From: Bacillus sp. FJAT-27916
GTDB lineage: Bacteria; Bacillota; Bacilli; Bacillales; Pradoshiaceae
Length of the DNA: 64,000 bases
Direction: 5' to 3'
NCBI RefSeq assembly: GCF_001183965.1
Contig: NZ_LFZV01000001.1
Span: forward strand, 2,287,048 to 2,351,047
The position numbers and the translations under genes are program-made. Below are positions 26,537 to 35,745 of the stretch, in pieces; the first letter of the stretch is position 1, and every line of letters begins with the position of its first letter. The notes beneath the pieces were generated by a model. That model was not told where the DNA came from, did not search any database, and saw only the letters and a list, made by a program, of their open reading frames with translations.

Positions 26537-26623
26537 AGAGTTAATAACTTGATTACTTCTATACAATTCCTTTACCCGGAATTAAGCCTATTTCCCATGG
26601 AAGTAAATTGCCTCTTTAGTAAA

Positions 26624-26655
26624 AAAAAGTGATTGCTCCTATTTCACAATCACCA
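26624..26655 (-). terminator. Terminator of the DinB gene
   Basis: On the minus strand GTGATTG pairs with CAATCAC, followed by TTTTTTTT. Confidence 0.85.
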
Positions 26656-26661
26656 CATTAA

Positions 26662-27174
26662 TTAATAGTGGCTATACCATTTACGCAGTTGATTGATATG
26701 AGCTTGGTGATATCTACTATGATCGGCTATGTGCCAAATCCCCCATTGGATTGTTGCTTGGTTTCCATTTTCATAATTAACTATATGGTTTAATTGTTTA
26801 TCTTTTAGCTGATAACATAAATTCCTAATCATATTTACAACATCATCATATTGATTAATGATTACCTCCAAAGAAGTGCCTTTGATTAACGGTAATTGGG
26901 CATTTTCATCTAACATTGGCCCCAACTTTTCTTCATATTCTTTGGGTATCATTTCTCCCTTTATTCTAAATACCCAGCTTAGGTCAACATAAGATAAATG
27001 CTTTAGCAATTGGGCTGTACTGTTGTATTTCTGATTAGGGCCCTTATAATCTAATTCTTCTTGTGACATACCAGCTACAATAGATTTTAACCGTTTATAA
27101 TTTTCATCTACCATTGCGTAAAGCATTCCTATAACTGGTTCCATTTTATATTCGCCTTTTAAGTCTAAAATCAT
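26662..27174 (-). CDS. DinB-family protein
   Basis: 170 residues with the four-helix DinB/YfiT fold: DENYKRLKSIV, STAQLLKHLSYVDLSWVFR, then the metal-binding His pair in WHIADHSRYHQAHINQLR. Family members are metal-dependent, thiol-linked enzymes or DNA-damage-induced proteins of unclear role. The ATG at 27174 follows AGGGGG at seven bases; a GTG at 27177 and ATG further in are alternatives. Confidence 0.82.
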   Translation of the reverse strand: MILDLKGEYKMEPVIGMLYAMVDENYKRLKSIVAGMSQEELDYKGPNQKYNSTAQLLKHLSYVDLSWVFRIKGEMIPKEYEEKLGPMLDENAQLPLIKGTSLEVIINQYDDVVNMIRNLCYQLKDKQLNHIVNYENGNQATIQWGIWHIADHSRYHQAHINQLRKWYSHY

Positions 27175-27254
27175 CACAGTTCCCCCTTGTTCCTATATAA
27201 AACATAGGAAAATCAAGTGCTAATTCATTGATAATTCTTCAATTTAAAACTAAA

Positions 27255-27340
27255 GTTCTTCTTCCGCTATCCTGCTCCGTTTCTACAATAAGGAATTCAA
27301 CATAAAAGGACTTCCATCCTTCTTGAATCAACGCCATATA
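27255..27340. repeat. Cassette-array repeat, copy 3
   Basis: Conserved tail CTTCTTCCGCTATCCTGCTC, then TTTCTACAATAAGGAATTCAAC as in copy 2. The hairpin part has diverged (CTTCCATCCTTCTTGAATCAACG) and no right heptamer is clear. Confidence 0.6.
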
Positions 27341-27385
27341 ATTTCATAAAAACAGAAGGCTCATTTTGTCATTCACCTTTTGTAT

Positions 27386-28256
27386 TTATACCTCTACATT
27401 ATTTTTAAAATAATTTCCCCAATGTGGTTGCGTACCATCAATATCTTTAAACCCATATATCTCAGAAAGCTCCCATGTACCATAAACCCCGCCAGTCTTA
27501 TCAGCTATATTCGGATCCAAAGCGAGACTTTTTATAGCTTCTCCAATATAAAATGGCGTTTCAGATGCAATAAAATGTGGATCAACTTTTGCTCCATCTT
27601 TCCAATTTTCTTCCGTAACACCTAAATGTTCAAGCATAGCCTCTGAACGTAAGAAACCTGGGGTAACGGCAATTGAAATAATATTATATTCTTTTAAATC
27701 CTGTGCCATTGCTTGTGCCATATGAATATTTGAGATTTTAGCAAGACTATAATAGAAGTTACCACGGGGTTTATAATCTACTCCATCCGTAATTTCAATT
27801 ATGAGCCCACCTTTGTTTTCCCTAAATAAAGGAATACTATAATGAGCCGTAATGATATGTGATTCAACAGCTTGTTTTTGAATCTGAAGTCCCTTATGTA
27901 AATCATGTTCCCCTACTGGTTTCCCCCATTCAGTAAGAGGATCTCCACCCCAAACATCATTTACTAAAATATCAAGTTTCCCTTGCTCCTTTTTAACTTG
28001 ATCAAATAGACGGATTACATCTGACTCAACAGTATGATCAACTTTTACAGGTATTCCGATTCCACCGGTTTTCGTTACTAATTCTGCCGTTTCTTCAATC
28101 GTTTCCTTACGTCCCATCGGTGACTGATGATTAAGAGTGGTTCTCCCAGTCACATAAACGATTGCTCCAGCTTCACCTAATTTTGACTGCAATCCCCCGA
28201 CCCGCTCCCCGAGTTCCACCAGCTACAATGGCCACTTTTCCCTTAAGTGATTTCAA
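27386..28256 (-). pseudogene. SDR-family oxidoreductase with a frameshift after the NAD-binding loop
   Basis: From the TTG at 28256 (GGAGTG upstream) the frame reads MKSLKGKVAIVAGGTRGAGRGIAVK, the Rossmann loop. After a run of four A (28183-28186) the reading must shift by one base to continue LGEAGAIVYVTGR...to the end at 27386. The rest is intact, with the catalytic YSLAK (Y-x3-K) and C-terminal YGFKDIDGTQPHWG. Closely related to the SDR at 32778-33599. A homopolymer error in the assembly is possible. Confidence 0.78.
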
Positions 28257-28282
28257 GAATAACACTCCATTCTCTTTTTCTA

Positions 28283-28378
28283 ATTCCTTCTTCAACAAAG
28301 CTGCCCGGTTTCTGGAGTAAGTAAAAGGAAGTGATTAGGACTCCTTATACAGATGTAATGCCCCGATCAGTTGAATAC
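28283..28378. repeat. Cassette-array repeat, copy 4
   Basis: Tail CCTTCTTCAACAAAGCTGCCC, GTTTCTGGAGTAAG and GTTGAAT at 28370-28376, two bases from the stop of the next gene. The left heptamer is absent. Confidence 0.6.
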
Positions 28379-28755
28379 TATTCATTTTGTTTAGTGGTGG
28401 AAATGACCGTAACAATCCCTCTTATTGTTCCCCTAATTAGTAACTGCCCTAAGAGATAAACAATAGAGATGAATATTATTGCGAAGTCTCTTCCGAAAGG
28501 TTTAAACCAACTTCCATCATCAACAATGAAAAAATAACCAAGCAACAAGGAGATACCTGTCATGATAAAATTAACTCCAAAAAACAAAGATAATTTAATG
28601 TTTCTCGATGTTACACCTACAACAATTATGAACAATAGAAATACCGGAAATAAGTAAACAGCATCGTGTTCCCCAAGGTGGCAGTAGTTATATTCGTAAT
28701 AATGAAATAAGAATGGAACTGGAATTAGTGAAAAAATGATTTTAATAAAATTCAA
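28378..28755 (-). CDS. Membrane protein (125 aa), function unknown
   Basis: Four membrane segments (about 3-18, 32-48, 56-76, 88-106) and a polar tail. TTG start behind TGGAGG. The stop lies two bases from a GTTGAAT heptamer. No family recognised. Confidence 0.62.
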   Translation of the reverse strand: MNFIKIIFSLIPVPFLFHYYEYNYCHLGEHDAVYLFPVFLLFIIVVGVTSRNIKLSLFFGVNFIMTGISLLLGYFFIVDDGSWFKPFGRDFAIIFISIVYLLGQLLIRGTIRGIVTVISTTKQNE

Positions 28756-28812
28756 TTTATGTATGCCTCCATATATTGTGAGTTAATAATACTATTTCAA
28801 CATCTTTTTCAG

Positions 28813-28910
28813 GATTCCTTCTTCAACTAAACCTCCCCTTTAGTTGCATAAACAAAAAGAACTGATCACAGCTCTGGATATTGGAGCATAACGCCCGTAT
28901 GTTTTAGTAC
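28813..28910. repeat. Cassette-array repeat, copy 5
   Basis: Tail CCTTCTTCAACTAAACCTCCCC, then TTGCATAAAC and a hairpin based on AACTGATCACAGCTC. This is a second sub-type (GCATAAAC in place of ATTCAAC). Confidence 0.6.
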
Positions 28911-28995
28911 CCTCTTTCATTTATTTGCTCCAGCGGCAAGTACGCTTTTCTTGGAAAGGTTTATCATTATGACACTCGCAAAAAAAGGGCAATAA

Positions 28996-29322
28996 TCAAG
29001 GACCTGTACCGCAACTAATGCTATACTTCTCGTTTTTATTTTCTTTTGCATAGCAAATAGTAGGAGTCATTCCAGTTTCACTCTTCCAGTCATGCCATGT
29101 TACGTCATACATTTGTCCGTAATCTTCATCATAAATATCTCTTGAGATTATGATTGCGAAAAAACTTTGATAGGCATAACCATCATCTCTAATATAAGCT
29201 CTGATAGCACTTCTAGGAGAATCGTTATCATGTATGACTGAATCTAAAAGGGGCGGGGAGATTAGAACTAGAATGAATAGTACGCTTATCATAAGCCACA
29301 TCTTCTTTTTATTGTGTCTCAT
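28996..29322 (-). CDS. Secreted or anchored protein (108 aa), function unknown
   Basis: One N-terminal membrane segment (about 9-25), then a polar extracytoplasmic part with two Cys (TICYA, SISCGTGP) that could pair. ATG behind AAGGAGG. No family recognised. Confidence 0.62.
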   Translation of the reverse strand: MRHNKKKMWLMISVLFILVLISPPLLDSVIHDNDSPRSAIRAYIRDDGYAYQSFFAIIISRDIYDEDYGQMYDVTWHDWKSETGMTPTICYAKENKNEKYSISCGTGP

Positions 29323-29491
29323 ATACTAATACCTCCTTTTTAAGCTCTTGAATAAAACTTAATATAAATGGGATGTTTCAACAGAAGCAGAACATTGTCC
29401 ATCCTGGGAAGATTGATTTTTTATTTGAGAAGTATTTTATGCAACATGCCTCCTTATTCCTGCCTAGATCAACTACTCTGTTAAAGAGAGG

Positions 29492-29776
29492 TTAATAAAA
29501 CTTCATTTCTCCTGTTATAATACCTGTGAAAATAATTGCAATAAAAAACGCTAATACCAGTAGGAATAGATTTTTGGCTGAAGAAATTGGTTTTAGACGT
29601 TCTGTAATCTTTTCATAAAGTATAAAAACAGGAATTATTATACAACCAACAATGATTAATGCTATTAAGTCCACGTAAGTAAACGGCCTACTAATATAAC
29701 TATCTGTGTAAAATTGAGTTAGTAATATTACAACCAACATCATACACTTTATCCCAAGATGTTTAACAAGGTTCAT
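29492..29776 (-). CDS. Small membrane protein (94 aa)
   Basis: Three membrane segments (about 10-26, 35-53, 70-88). The ATG at 29776 follows GGCGGTGAG; the frame is open to 29803. Function unknown. Confidence 0.6.
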   Translation of the reverse strand: MNLVKHLGIKCMMLVVILLTQFYTDSYISRPFTYVDLIALIIVGCIIIPVFILYEKITERLKPISSAKNLFLLVLAFFIAIIFTGIITGEMKFY

Positions 29777-29807
29777 CCTCTGTCTCTCACCGCCTAAATT
29801 CAATGAA

Positions 29808-29885
29808 TTCCACTAACATGCCTCTATACTTCTATAATAAATTCAACATAAAAAGGCATTAATCCTTCCTGGACCAATACCTAAA
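29808..29885. repeat. Cassette-array repeat, copy 6
   Basis: ATTCAAC at 29841-29847 followed by hairpin AAGGCATTAATCC/GGACCAATACC-type, as in copies 2 and 12. On the minus strand a T-run follows the hairpin. Confidence 0.65.
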
Positions 29886-29957
29886 ACAACTATTCTCTTC
29901 TTATGATGCATCATACATAATCATTGTGCTCTTGTTATTTCTCCAGCTGAATTTATT

Positions 29958-30506
29958 CTATTTAGGCACCCCTATATCTTGGAGTGGATAATATCTAAAC
30001 TTTACTTCCCCGATAATTGACTTAGATGAGATAAGGCCAAACTCTCTGCTATCATTGCTCTTCCATCTATTATCACCTAAGACAAAGTAGTAACCTTCTG
30101 GAATTGTTTTTTCACTTGTATGGTCTTCTAAATTAAAATCACCTGTTTCATTGTTATAGATCGTTCTGTTTATATTCTTATTTACGTATGCTTCTTTATA
30201 AGCTTTGCCATTGATGTATAATACATCATCTTTTATTTCTACAGTATCACCTGGAATACCGATAACTCGTTTAATGTAATTTTCATCCTGATCAGGAGCT
30301 TGAAAGACAATAATGTCAAACCGATCTATAGAAGTTACCTTACTAATAACCAGTCTATCCTTATCTTCGAAAGTAGGAAGCATTGATTCACCTTTAACAG
30401 CTATTGGTGAAAAAAGAAAATGACGACAAACGATCGCCATTAGGAAGGCAAATAATATAGCTTTCACCCAAGAATATCGTTCATTTTTAAAGCTTGATTT
30501 CATCAT
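29958..30506 (-). CDS. Type I signal peptidase
   Basis: 182 residues: one N-terminal membrane anchor (about 14-33), catalytic Ser41 in VKGESMLPTF, general base Lys79 in ENYIKRVIGIPGD, and the box GDNRWKSNDSREFG. This is the complete SipS/SipT-type enzyme that cleaves secretory signal peptides outside the membrane. It lies among single-gene units, so it is probably an accessory copy beside a core enzyme elsewhere. Confidence 0.92.
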   Translation of the reverse strand: MMKSSFKNERYSWVKAILFAFLMAIVCRHFLFSPIAVKGESMLPTFEDKDRLVISKVTSIDRFDIIVFQAPDQDENYIKRVIGIPGDTVEIKDDVLYINGKAYKEAYVNKNINRTIYNNETGDFNLEDHTSEKTIPEGYYFVLGDNRWKSNDSREFGLISSKSIIGEVKFRYYPLQDIGVPK

Positions 30507-30636
30507 AAATCCCTCCTAATAAAAATGGCTGCTTATTGTGTGTTATTAGGTCTGCTGATGATGAACTAAGCTGTCTCATTTGTCCAAAAACATTAACCAA
30601 TTGGAACTGCTGAACGTCAATATGCAGGTGTTTATT

Positions 30637-31125
30637 TCACTTCTGCTTACTAATCACAACATTTCCTAAATATTGTGCTCGATTGGTGGAATGATTGATG
30701 AGTACTTCTAATAGATAATTCCCTTCAATATCTGGTATCTTGAACTCACCATTTTCATTCACATCGATGTTGGTCTTTTCCCCATCTTTCCATCGTTTAA
30801 TGGAAATAGAGTTTGGCCAACTGTCACCACCATTCTCTTCATTCTCTTTCACAACAAACCTCACTGCCTGATTTGCAAAGACCCAAATTTCCTCTTGCTT
30901 TAACCCAAATTCCTCTATATCTTTCACCACATGATCTTCTTTCCCGCTCGAAGATTCCCAAATGATATTTGCTTTTGTTAATGGATATTCCAAATCGTTT
31001 GTGCCTATTGTCACTTCGATATAAGCAGTTGGAACACCAACATCGTAATCTTCCCCAATACAACCTGTTAGGAGGGACATAACGAATAATCCCACAAAAA
31101 ATGATGAGAATATTTTCATCTTCAA
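30637..31125 (-). CDS. Lipoprotein (162 aa), function unknown
   Basis: Signal peptide with lipobox LLTGC (Cys22), then an Ig-like beta-rich domain (TNIDVNENGEFKIPDIEG). Strong AGGAGG upstream. No family recognised. Confidence 0.7.
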   Translation of the reverse strand: MKMKIFSSFFVGLFVMSLLTGCIGEDYDVGVPTAYIEVTIGTNDLEYPLTKANIIWESSSGKEDHVVKDIEEFGLKQEEIWVFANQAVRFVVKENEENGGDSWPNSISIKRWKDGEKTNIDVNENGEFKIPDIEGNYLLEVLINHSTNRAQYLGNVVISKQK

Positions 31126-31144
31126 ACACCTCCTGTTATATCAA

Positions 31145-31235
31145 CAAGAAGCCGCTAATCCCACTTTCTCATGTATTTTCTGATCCTTAATCAGCTCTAC
31201 AAAAAAAGGGCATTCACCCTTTTTGAATCAATGCT
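31145..31235. repeat. Cassette-array repeat, copy 7 (diverged)
   Basis: AAGAAGCCGCTAATCCCACTTTC resembles the conserved tail, and AAAGGGCATTCACCCTTTTTGAATC forms a short terminator-like hairpin. Confidence 0.45.
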
Positions 31236-31252
31236 TGATCGGATGAATCCCA

Positions 31253-31546
31253 TCAATCACGAATGATTATTTCGTTAACTCTTTCCACACCATCCTTCGT
31301 CACTCGATCTGAACCTGATTGACGCTTGCTATTTGGATCAGTATCTTTCCAATGGATGATATACTCATTGTCCACTACCTCAATATTCGTTATGATCGAT
31401 TGAACATGATCCTTACGATGCTCCTTCATAACCCGTTCTTTTGCTTCTGAAGGTGAAACCGATTCTTGAATATCCGTTTTCAGCACCTTACCACATCCGA
31501 CTAACATTGAAAAACTAAGAAGAATCACAACCCATTTATAAACCAT
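31253..31546 (-). CDS. Small lipoprotein (97 aa)
   Basis: Signal peptide with lipobox MLVGC (Cys18), then a charged domain (EAKERVMKEHRKDH...) of about 75 residues. Function unknown. Confidence 0.65.
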   Translation of the reverse strand: MVYKWVVILLSFSMLVGCGKVLKTDIQESVSPSEAKERVMKEHRKDHVQSIITNIEVVDNEYIIHWKDTDPNSKRQSGSDRVTKDGVERVNEIIIRD

Positions 31547-31658
31547 CCTATTATTGAACCTCCATAAGCATAAAACATCGTAATCCTATCTCAAGATTAT
31601 TCTAGATGTCTATTCCATTCTCCTTTTTCACCTAACACGGCCTGTCCCTCACCGTACT

Positions 31659-32051
31659 TCAATAAGAATTTCCTGCATAATATGTATCTGGGTTCGTTAT
31701 TTGATTTTCGATAAAAAACCGGGCAGAACGCTGAACCATTTCTATACATTCAGCATCGTTTAATGGAATTCTACTTCTAAAGAAACGATTTAATTTTACG
31801 GATTCTATACTTCCATTTACTCTTGTTTCTTCAGTTAAAACATTATATTGAATACGCATATACGTCTCTTTTTTGTATGTAATATAAGCAGTAACTTCAC
31901 TATTTTCCAAATTAATAAGCGGGTAATCGACTTTTATGCCGTCAGGAATACAGAGGAAGATGCCAGGTTTAGGTCTTCGGAAATAAAATAATGAAAGAAA
32001 AATGATAGCAATACTAAAAATAATTGTTAAAGCACTAGGTTTATCCTTCAT
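31659..32051 (-). CDS. Membrane-anchored protein (130 aa), function unknown
   Basis: One N-terminal membrane segment (about 7-24) and an extracytoplasmic mixed alpha/beta domain. ATG behind GAGGGGC. No family recognised. Confidence 0.6.
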   Translation of the reverse strand: MKDKPSALTIIFSIAIIFLSLFYFRRPKPGIFLCIPDGIKVDYPLINLENSEVTAYITYKKETYMRIQYNVLTEETRVNGSIESVKLNRFFRSRIPLNDAECIEMVQRSARFFIENQITNPDTYYAGNSY

Positions 32052-32107
32052 AAAATGCCCCTCTTCATTTATAGTTTCATTATGAAATTCGCTATTAGGC
32101 TGAAGAA

Positions 32108-32170
32108 ATCCTTCTTCCGTTAACCTGAGCTGTTTCTATAATAAGAAAAGAACTGTCTTTTATCAGTTCT
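32108..32170. repeat. Cassette-array repeat, copy 8
   Basis: Tail CCTTCTTCCGTTAACCTGAGC and TTTCTATAATAAG, followed by the hairpin AGAACTGTC..TATCAGTTCT. No clear heptamers. Confidence 0.55.
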
Positions 32171-32193
32171 AATCCTAAGCTAACACCATTTGT

Positions 32194-32460
32194 TTATTCT
32201 TTAATAGTAAGCAATTTGTAAGTCATAAAGATCGTCGTTGTAAGACCAATCACCAGAAATATACTTCCCGCTGCTAAGAAATTATTGATATTTCCTCTCG
32301 CTCTAATTTGAAACCAAGAAGTATCTGAGCCACCTTTTGCTGATAACCAACTTTCAGCAAGAGATGTTCCAAAATTAACACTGTTAAAAAGGAGAACTAG
32401 TCCAACTACAGCCAACAAAATACTTAAAATCACAAAAGCTTTCAATTTATCTTTCGTCAC
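32194..32460 (-). CDS. Small membrane protein (88 aa)
   Basis: Two membrane segments joined by an extracytoplasmic loop (SWLSAKGGSDTSWF). The GTG at 32460 is ten bases from GAGGGGG; the ATG at 32469 is too close to the site. Function unknown. Confidence 0.58.
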   Translation of the reverse strand: MTKDKLKAFVILSILLAVVGLVLLFNSVNFGTSLAESWLSAKGGSDTSWFQIRARGNINNFLAAGSIFLVIGLTTTIFMTYKLLTIKE

Positions 32461-32528
32461 GTTTAACATTCCCCCTCTATAGCCATGATATCGATGCATC
32501 CTTAAAATTCGATAGATATAATGGCAAC

Positions 32529-32570
32529 TTCTTCTTTCGCTAATCTAGCCCGTTTCTACAAGAAAAACTT
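32529..32570. repeat. Cassette-array repeat, copy 9 (partial)
   Basis: CTTCTTTCGCTAATCTAGCCCGTTTCTACAAG: the tail is well conserved but the hairpin part is missing. Confidence 0.5.
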
Positions 32571-32584
32571 CACTTTCTATTTGT

Positions 32585-32790
32585 TTAATCCCAACTATTA
32601 TTCAGCTTCCTGACAATACCTAGTTCATTACCGTCTAAATCACGTATGGTAAACTTTTTTGAACCCCAAGGTGTTGAAGAAAATTCTTCAATAACCGTTA
32701 TTTGATCGTTTATTTCCTCCCATATTGCATGAACATCAGAAATGTTAAAATTAAATCTTCCATGAGATGGATGATTTTCATCCTCCTTTA
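32585..32790 (-). pseudogene. C-terminal fragment of a VOC-family protein
   Basis: Reads HGRFNFNISDVHAIWEEI, then STPWGSKKFTIRDLDGNELG, the second half of a glyoxalase-like protein. The first half is missing and the frame runs into the 3' end of the SDR gene, where no start codon fits. Probably the relic of a gene cut when the SDR unit arrived. Confidence 0.65.
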
Positions 32791-33599
32791 TAAGGCAAAG
32801 GCTGCGTTCCATCGACATCGGTAAAGCCATATTCCCTCGCTAGGTCAGCCACCATTAATGTGTCGCCAGAAAACGTAGATACTCTGCTGTCTGATGCCAA
32901 TGCCACAACGGCACGACCTACATATGCTGTTGTTTCTGTGGTTCCATCCTCTGGTCCAAACCCTGAATCGATCACTCTTTCTGTTCTCATCCAACCTGGA
33001 CAAACAGCAACAGCTGAAATGTTGAAGTCCTGTAATTCCTTTGCCATTCCTACTGTCATCCGATTGATCGCATTCATCGCTAAATCGTAATATAAATTAC
33101 CTGATAGCTTGTCCTTGATATAAAAGGTTATATTGATTATTAATCCTTTATTGCTTTTAATCATCAGAGGTACAGCATATCGAGCGGCCAGCAGATAAGC
33201 TTGCGGGCCGGCAACCATCATCGCATCCCAATGCTCCAGTGGTCTTTCCCAAAAATGTCGTCCATCTCCAGATGGCAAAGAACTTTCGGAGCCGCCAAAT
33301 ACACTATTGACTAATAGATCAACCCGGCCATGTTCCATTTTAATTTGCTCAAATAGGTTTCTTACGTCAGTGTGGCTTGTATGGTCACATCGAATGGCAA
33401 TCCCTTTACCTCCTCGTGAAGTGACTTCTTCCGCCGTTTCCTCAATCGTTTCTGGCCGGTTATCGGTTGTCTCTCCTTTTACACTCCGACCTGTCACATA
33501 CACCGTTGCTCCCGCACTGCCTAGTTGCCGAGCAATTCCCCTGCCTGCTCCGCGGGATGCTCCTGTAACAACAGCGATTTTCCCTTCTAGTGGTCTCAT
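32778..33599 (-). CDS. SDR-family oxidoreductase with altered active site
   Basis: 273 residues. Rossmann loop VVTGASRGAGRGIA, then VDLLVNSVFGG and C-terminal YGFTDVDGTQP. At the catalytic Y-x3-K position it reads YYDLAMNAINRM, so the Lys is Met (one base from AAG); the sister gene at 27386 keeps YSLAK. It may be inactive or altered. The ATG at 33599 is ten bases from AAGGGAG; an ATG at 33608 touches the site. Confidence 0.82.
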   Translation of the reverse strand: MRPLEGKIAVVTGASRGAGRGIARQLGSAGATVYVTGRSVKGETTDNRPETIEETAEEVTSRGGKGIAIRCDHTSHTDVRNLFEQIKMEHGRVDLLVNSVFGGSESSLPSGDGRHFWERPLEHWDAMMVAGPQAYLLAARYAVPLMIKSNKGLIINITFYIKDKLSGNLYYDLAMNAINRMTVGMAKELQDFNISAVAVCPGWMRTERVIDSGFGPEDGTTETTAYVGRAVVALASDSRVSTFSGDTLMVADLAREYGFTDVDGTQPLPYKGG

Positions 33600-33670
33600 A
33601 TTCTCCATACTCCCTTATCCGTACCCATTTTATTTATACCGTTTATATAAATACGGTACTAAATAAGCGA

Positions 33671-33730
33671 TTTCCTTCTTCCACTAATCTACATAACAAA
33701 AAGAGCTCGTGCTGCGCCCCATATTACATA
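33671..33730. repeat. Cassette-array repeat, copy 10
   Basis: TTCCTTCTTCCACTAATC, then ACATAACAAAAAGAGCTCGTGCTGC with AGCAGC further on: the second sub-type with a different hairpin. Confidence 0.5.
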
Positions 33731-33741
33731 AGCAGCATCCC

Positions 33742-34668
33742 TTACATGATTAAAGATGGTTCAACCCATACAGGCTTGAGTAATTCAAAACTTTTATGGT
33801 CTTCTACTATCATATGAATTCGCTCCATCATTTCATCTAGCTGTTCAGGTGCAAAACGCATGGACCAAACGACTGATGAAAAAATCACCATAGCCGCATA
33901 GATGGAATAGAGCATCCAAAAGGTTTCTGGAACTTTCTTATTGAAATACCCTTCGATTTGTCCCATTGAAAAGGGGATACTCGATTCTCTTTGAAATAGC
34001 GCTACTTTTACAAAATCGTGAAGCGGGTCACCCCAATCAAAGTTATTGAAGTCAATTACCCCAGCGTATCTTTTGTTATCCACAATAATATTTTCTAAGT
34101 GAAAATCATCATGCTGAAATCGATTGGGACGTTCTTTTAATAAATGCTTATTTTTTTCTATAAATCTAAGAATTTTATCGTCATTTTCAATCTTTATCCC
34201 ACAAGTTTTATATACTTCTAGATATCGATCATGCTTGGCCATTGCTCGTTCATACCAAGAGTTTAATGCCGGAGGTGCTTTTAGAAGGTGCATACTAGAT
34301 AGTTTTCTCCCCGCTTCCGTTCCTATCTTGTATTGTTCTTTTATGGTAAGTGTATGCAATGCCGTTTTGACATCCACACCTTCCATATAGGAATAAATGA
34401 CGTAACAGACATTAAACTCACTCAGGATTCCGATATCAATTGGCTGAGGAGATTGGACAGGATATTGTTGCATCCTTTTTAGGATCTGAAACTCGCTCTT
34501 TTTCTTTTCATATCCATTACGATCCCCTATCCGTAATACATACTTTTTATCACTGAAATAGACGATATATTTCTTATCTAGAGAGTATCCTTTATCTAAC
34601 TTTTCTATTTGAATAGCGTCTTGTAAACAGGAAACCTTATCTTGTAGAATTTGAAGAACATTCTTCAT
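33742..34668 (-). CDS. APH-family phosphotransferase
   Basis: 308 residues with a kinase fold: FQHDDFHLENIIV (catalytic loop, H-x-D-x4-N) and VIDFNNFDWGDPLHD (metal loop). Its best fit is with uncharacterised aminoglycoside-phosphotransferase-like proteins of Bacillaceae. Unrelated in detail to the APH-like gene at 13136. Substrate unknown. Confidence 0.8.
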   Translation of the reverse strand: MKNVLQILQDKVSCLQDAIQIEKLDKGYSLDKKYIVYFSDKKYVLRIGDRNGYEKKKSEFQILKRMQQYPVQSPQPIDIGILSEFNVCYVIYSYMEGVDVKTALHTLTIKEQYKIGTEAGRKLSSMHLLKAPPALNSWYERAMAKHDRYLEVYKTCGIKIENDDKILRFIEKNKHLLKERPNRFQHDDFHLENIIVDNKRYAGVIDFNNFDWGDPLHDFVKVALFQRESSIPFSMGQIEGYFNKKVPETFWMLYSIYAAMVIFSSVVWSMRFAPEQLDEMMERIHMIVEDHKSFELLKPVWVEPSLIM

Positions 34669-35048
34669 ATGCCACCCCCATTATTCCGTTCCTTTGTTCA
34701 TGGACATTTATTATGTTGAATTTCCCCATAAATTACAACTAACTATCCTTGATAGCTCATAACAAAAGCCTGTTTTTGTAAGGATTGTTGCTATGGATTA
34801 ATAGTTGTTTAAGCAGTATGGAAACAGCCGACTTCTTATTAAGCTAAAGAACTAGATTATTTAAGTACAATTAGTTACAAATTCCGCATAATAAAAGCCT
34901 TGAATTCAAGAAAGTAATTCTAGTATTCACATGGAATAACTCAATGAGCCATTTGGCTGTTTCATAAACCGTAATTATGACGAAGCTATTTCAACTAAAT
35001 CTAGATTCAATGCTATATAATGCGGCATTTGGTTATTGCTTGTTAGGC
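34669..35048. other. Intergenic, dispersed-repeat-like sequence
   Basis: No gene. AAGCCTGTTTTTGTAAGGATTGTTGCT near 34770 is similar to AAGGCTGTTTTCGTACAGATTGTTGCT near 52828, suggesting a dispersed element or shared remnant. Confidence 0.45.
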
Positions 35049-35576
35049 TTAATTTTCAATGACAATTTCTCCCTCACCTATTGGTATTTCGAAACCATTC
35101 AGATAGGAAGTTAAAAGGTCTTCTGTAATCGGGAACGCATTAGCATCAAAACGTTTGTTTCGTTTCTTAAGCCGTTCACGTAAATCTTCTTCATGAACTT
35201 TTAAATTAATAAGTTTCCATTTACCGCCAGCCTTTTCGATAAGTTGCTTATATTGATCCCTTGTTTCACGATTCCAAAAACTGAAGTCAATTACCACCTG
35301 TTGTTTATCATGAATTAACTTTATTAAATGATCGCGCAATTTTCTTTCTGCAGCTATCTTGTATTCTTCAATCTTATCAATTGAGAAATCAATCCCATAC
35401 CGACCATTAGTAGCCCATATTTCTTCATCAATAGAAAGACGCACAAAACCTTCTTTTTCTAATTGTTGGGAGAATGTCGTTTTCCCAGAACCAGCTACAC
35501 CACACATCATTACCACTAGAGGAGTGGCGTCATTTCGTTCACGATAAATCAGGTCAAAATCAAATTTCTCAAACAT
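35049..35576 (-). CDS. P-loop kinase-like ATPase (AAA_33 type)
   Basis: 175 residues. Walker A MCGVAGSGKTTFS at about 23-35, then SIDEEIW and VVIDFSFW (Walker B region), as in small zeta-toxin or polynucleotide-kinase-like enzymes. Arg-rich C-terminal lid (ERLKKRNKRFD). The ATG at 35576 follows GGGGGAGAG; the upstream ATG lies within the site. Phosphorylates an unknown small substrate. Confidence 0.78.
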   Translation of the reverse strand: MFEKFDFDLIYRERNDATPLVVMMCGVAGSGKTTFSQQLEKEGFVRLSIDEEIWATNGRYGIDFSIDKIEEYKIAAERKLRDHLIKLIHDKQQVVIDFSFWNRETRDQYKQLIEKAGGKWKLINLKVHEEDLRERLKKRNKRFDANAFPITEDLLTSYLNGFEIPIGEGEIVIEN

Positions 35577-35651
35577 CTTGATACTCTCCCCCATAATTAC
35601 CCCTCTCCATTTTTAAGACAATAATCCTCCATTTCGGTATGTATGCCAGGA

Positions 35652-35745
35652 AATCCTTCTAACCCCTAACCTTCCCTGTTAGCTGCATAACAAAAAAGGA
35701 GCTGATTACACAGCCCTTGCCCCAGTTCGTTGAATAGGATTATTC
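35652..35745. repeat. Cassette-array repeat, copy 11
   Basis: Tail CCTTCTAACCCCTAACCTTCCC, GTTAGCTGCATAAC, hairpin GGAGCTG...CAGCCC and GTTGAAT at 35729-35735. The stop of the next gene follows within five bases. Confidence 0.65.
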
